Part shown: positions 60,137 through 64,000 of the stretch, piece by piece
Layout: the number at the start of each line of letters is the position of its first letter
How positions within the stretch are numbered: the first letter of the stretch is position 1
Assembly: GCF_021155765.1 (NCBI RefSeq)
Contig: NC_060110.1
Coordinates: forward strand, 16,328,001-16,392,000
Origin: Diprion similis
Lineage: Eukaryota > Arthropoda > Insecta > Hymenoptera > Diprionidae
Direction: 5' to 3'
DNA: 64,000 nucleotides
Program-made: the position numbers and the translations under genes
Notes under the pieces: generated by a model
What the model saw: the letters and a program-made list of their open reading frames with translations, nothing else
The model's database searches: none
Told to the model about the DNA's origin: nothing

Positions 60137-61387
60137 ATAGATAAGAAATCGATTCAGGATACGCAAGTTCAACCACTGGAGAAAGTTATTTCCACCCATA
60201 GGTCAGTTGATTCAATTTTTACATTCTTGCTACTGCTCATCATGACAAAAGTAACTGAAAGCGATTTTATCAGGCTTATTAGAAAACTGGAAGACCAAAA
60301 AATGTTACTGAATATGATTTAAAATTTGGGACGAAGGTTCCATATCAATAAGATGATAAATCATGACAGGAATCATGCGAAAATAGATTTCTTAGGATTG
60401 ATTCTCTAGGGCTGAACTTTATCCACGTTCTCATCCACAAATCGTTTCTCATTTTTCTGATTTTTACTGACTTGTTAAATCTAAGATAACTTTGCAGGAT
60501 GTGGCAAAACGAATTTGCTCATGAAATGGCCGTACTTGCCTATCCTGCATTATCTGATGTGTGACTTCGGCAATGATATCAGTGACAATTAATATTAGAC
60601 AGTGTTCGTAAAATAATCGTGAATTATCTTACGAAGGTGAAATAAAATATTGTAGTTGTGCAGAGTGCGATTTATTGGCGCAGAGTTGAACAGTTAAAAC
60701 TGATATATTTAACACAGAAATATGGACTGTATATAGCTATAAGGAAATTTTATCTGGTTGATAATATTTCTCGAATTGAAGGGGCTAACAGAATTGCGAG
60801 TGTTAGTGAATTTGCAAGGAATGAATATTATTTAATGTAGTTTTCATTTCATTAGATGCAGTAAATGTACGTTGATGCTGATTAGGAATTCTCTTTTCAT
60901 TCGGAATTATTCTCGACGATGACATTAGGTAGAAATAATGGTAAATGCGACATTGCGCATCTCACAATATGCTATGACGATGAAGTTTACATTATGTGGA
61001 AAACAAGCCAAGGAGTCAAGTCTTCGCAGTCTGAATTAGGTATAAATTTATAGTACATGTGAGAGTGAAATTTATTTTGAAACAGAATGCGAGGCGAGGT
61101 GAAGTGTTCGAAAGCAAACAAGTTAGCTATTGAGCTCACCATAGATTTTTATCTAAATAGACATTTAAATCACTAAATTCATTGCATGTTTAATACAGTT
61201 CGTAATTACTATTTACATAGTAAGCTCATGTAATATCTTAAAATAAAATATGAAATCTACGGTTTCAACAGTAATTTCTCTTCACCTCGTAAGCGGCGAA
61301 TTTTGTATTGCATAGAAGTATATAGAAGTAATTATTTACGTACATAATATCCGGCAGTGAATTTTTGCATAAAAAGAGTATATTTTC
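60137..61387. other. Convergent 3' region, RED and vanin-like gene
   Basis: Holds the RED 3' UTR with an AATAAA near 60641 and the 3' UTR of the minus-strand vanin gene. No further coding sequence is supported. Confidence 0.6.
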
Positions 61388-63840
61388 TCAATACTTAGTC
61401 CAAATATGTAAGCTAATTAAAACGGCAAAAACCGTAGTCAAGACCAGTGATAATCGTGAGAATGAAATCGCGGATGATACAACGCTTTCGGTGACTGCCA
61501 AGCCATCGGCCGAGAAATTTCTACCATAAATAGCGAAAGTTAACAGATTGCTTGTTTTAGTGGTCAAAGCGTGGGTGATATTTGCTAAAGATGAACCAGA
61601 TATGGCAGTTTTCTTGTAGGTGAAATCGCTGATGCTTAATGGAAGAATGTCTATGCTCAACGAATCTGGCATCTGCATCGTGTCAGAGGTGGTAGAAAAA
61701 TTACCGGATACAACGATGTCGTTGAAGACAGTCGGTTGCAAAACGGTATCCGTAGCGGCGAACCTCAGCCCGCAGCTGCCGACCGTATCATCTGTACATG
61801 CAATAATACTGCAGATTTGGACACCGGTGGTAGCTACGCCGCTATGTGTTCTCACACCGTTGAATACTGCGATGCGATATCTGTAATAATTCGCACTCGA
61901 ATCGACACTCCCTGCATCGAACGTCATGTTGACGTAAAACGAACAGCAAAGCTGCCGATCGCATAGTTCGATCCAACTGACGGTTGTGCCGTTGGTCAAC
62001 GATAAAACACTCGTCGTGTAGGGCGTAAGAATATCCTGCATCAATGCTTGCTGAGCGACCGTCGTTATACCAACTAGAGTCGTGATTTCTGTGTTACTGA
62101 ACTCGTAGGACAGCGGATTGGTCGTGGAAGTGACGTTGCTTCGGACCCCGTCGATCACCTTTGGTACTCTCGCCACCAAAAGAGCGTTCTTCGCACTCTC
62201 CGAGAAAAGGCTGACCAATCTTCCATTAGTCCCAGCGTATATTCCACTACCTCCACTGCCAGTGGCTGGCATGTTGAACCCTGATGCCAAAAGGTTGACG
62301 TCGTTCGTGTAGGACCAGGCCGTTTGGGTCTGAACGGAGGTCAGATACGGCATCTCGGAGAACCAGTGTACCGAGAAAATGATGTCGGTAACATTGTAGT
62401 CGTTGATCAGAGTCAGAGTTGGGGTTTTGAAGAGGATGTCGAAGCAGATTATTTGTCCAAAGGTGACGTTGAAATCCGTGGTAAATGTCGCGATGTCTGG
62501 GGTCGAAGTTATGTTGAATCCCCACTCGCCGAAGAGGTTGAACTTTCTGTATCTTGATACAATTGCTCCTTTTCGATCGAACGCCACGTTTGTGTTGTAG
62601 TAGAAATAACCGTCGCTGGGACAGGGACGAGACGACGTTCCTGTCGTGGTGCAGTTCTCTTTCTCGTGCAAGTTCACCACGACGTACATGGAGTTATTCT
62701 TGGCTCCGCATGAGATCAAACGTAGAGCCTAGGAGGAAAATTGCGACATTAGGAATAGAGACTAGCACCTGCATTGTACATAGTATGTTTAAAGATGTCT
62801 AAGATTCTCTGTATTGCCAATCAATCCAACCGTTCTCTTTACAAACCTCCATTACGACAGTCGACGAATTATCACAGGGTACATCTGTTCCTGGGTCTGG
62901 TATAAAAGAGCTGTATAAAGGAAACAAAGTTCTCTCCGTGTCGGAGGAATCGAGTCCCATTGTCAAAGAGCTTTCTGGAAATACGATGATGTCCGTGCTC
63001 TAAAAAAAATTAATAAATATAAGGATCTTTGCCTGTTTGTAAAAAAGGAAATCATTCGGCTAAAGGTATTTTTCAAGTAGTATCGAAACATACTTTTTGA
63101 CAAAGAAGTCTGAACTTGATGGATGTTACAAATTGTACCACTGATACTTGGTTTTTCTATGAAAGACGAAAAGTTTTTCTTTTATTTAAGTTACTCACGT
63201 ATGTCGCAGCTTTCTCCATAATTGTGACATAATTTTCAGCATTAGCGTTTGCGATTGTCGTTCCGTTTGTTCCATTTGTAACCGGGTAGTATTCGACAAC
63301 CGCACCTATGTAAGAAGTTGTATCCGCGGCAAATAACTGTACATAATGAATAAAATGCATTAGGCGGACGATCGATGATCAAGTTATACGTAAATGACTA
63401 ATTATGGAATATCGTTGCTATTTTTTCAAAGTACTGACAAAAAAGAACCTACATGAATTACCGATATGTATGTTATTTTACGAGCTTTGGATGCTACGTT
63501 CTTTAAGCTACCAGCTAGTAAATTTCTATCGCAATGAAGTGTTTTTAATGGATTTGTTACGTCAATTCATTAATTCATATTATAGGCCCAATTGCACCGC
63601 GGTAAAGTGAAGCTGCACTGATCCGCGAATTTCACTCATATTCGAATTGCATCTGGCTTTATTGTATTTTTTTCAATTGATACGTAAATTCGAGGTGAAC
63701 TCTGCAGTGTAATCAGGTCTAATAGTGCTCGACCAAAAGCTGGGTCGTATTCCAATATGTAAGTTGATACAAACCTCGGAGATGAGTTGAGTCGAAATCG
63801 TCAACGCGACAGCAGCGATTAATAGTTTCGAGCCACTCAT
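61388..63840 (-). CDS. Vanin-like pantetheine hydrolase (nitrilase superfamily)
   Basis: Extracellular, probably GPI-anchored amidase of the vanin/biotinidase family; substrate by homology pantetheine or a related amide. Minus-strand exons: 63775-63840, 63199-63336, 62847-62999, 61388-62728; all phase 0, 565 aa. A signal peptide is at residues 1-22 (SKLLIAAVALTISTQ). The nitrilase triad is visible: glutamate 77 in DIIVFPE, lysine 181 in SRYRKFNLFGE, and cysteine 214 in FGQIICFDILF. Many N-x-S/T sequons fit secretion. The C-terminal base domain is serine/threonine-rich, ending in a hydrophobic segment (LSLVLTTVFAVLISLHIW) that suits a GPI signal. A TATA box lies at 63884-63891. Confidence 0.95.
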
Positions 63841-63883
63841 GGTTGTCAATATGAAGATAGCTGTAATGTATTTTTTACTTATG

Positions 63884-63891
63884 TATATATA
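63884..63891 (-). promoter_or_regulatory. TATA box of the vanin-like gene
   Basis: TATATATA about 44 bp before the minus-strand ATG at 63840, the right spacing for a short 5' UTR. Confidence 0.5.
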
Positions 63892-64000
63892 GGTTCCAGT
63901 GTCACCTCAGATATTATTATCTAAAATGAACTACCAGCCTCGTTGATAACAGCAATACAGTCAACTGTTATCGCAACCTGGATTAAAAGTATTTAATTAT

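Overview
This is nuclear DNA of an insect. The genes are spliced, with short AT-rich GT-AG introns. There is a Rebers-Riddiford cuticle protein, and lineage markers such as aldolase with alternative last exons. A hymenopteran (sawfly-like) source is my inference from gene content, including a recognisable kinetochore SKA2, which flies are thought to lack. No search could be run. No prokaryotic operon, CRISPR array, rRNA or convincing tRNA was seen.

Layout. 1-2017: upstream of aldolase, with a GC-rich island. 2018-5934 (+): fructose-bisphosphate aldolase with two alternative terminal exons. 7445-7916: piggyBac-like MITE. 8401-10215 (+): SLX1 structure-specific nuclease. 12304-12980 (-): small secreted protein with an acidic tail. 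13-19 kb: gene-poor, with a 577-bp foldback repeat. 19743-23322 (+): SLC22-type organic cation/carcinine-like transporter with one reading-frame break. 24109-26646 (-): Mediator subunit MED31. 29759-30885 (+): SNAP29. 32647-33161 (-): small secreted His/Gly-rich protein. 33817-36658 (-): RR cuticle protein. 37451-46208 (-): three tandem CRAL-TRIO lipid-transfer genes, one carrying a palindromic MITE. 48539-50627 (+): SKA2 with two possible C-termini. 53172-57709 (-): twelve-finger C2H2 protein. 58586-60136 (+): RED/IK splicing factor in a single coding exon. 61388-63840 (-): vanin-like pantetheine hydrolase.

Most genes are unrelated housekeeping genes (glycolysis, recombination, transcription, membrane fusion, mitosis, splicing) mixed with lineage-variable ones (cuticle, secreted peptides, CRAL-TRIO array, vanin). 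The only co-functional cluster is the CRAL-TRIO array. Exon boundaries were placed by hand from splice signals, phase and family resemblance; the exon lengths keep frame in every gene called, except at the single break in the transporter.
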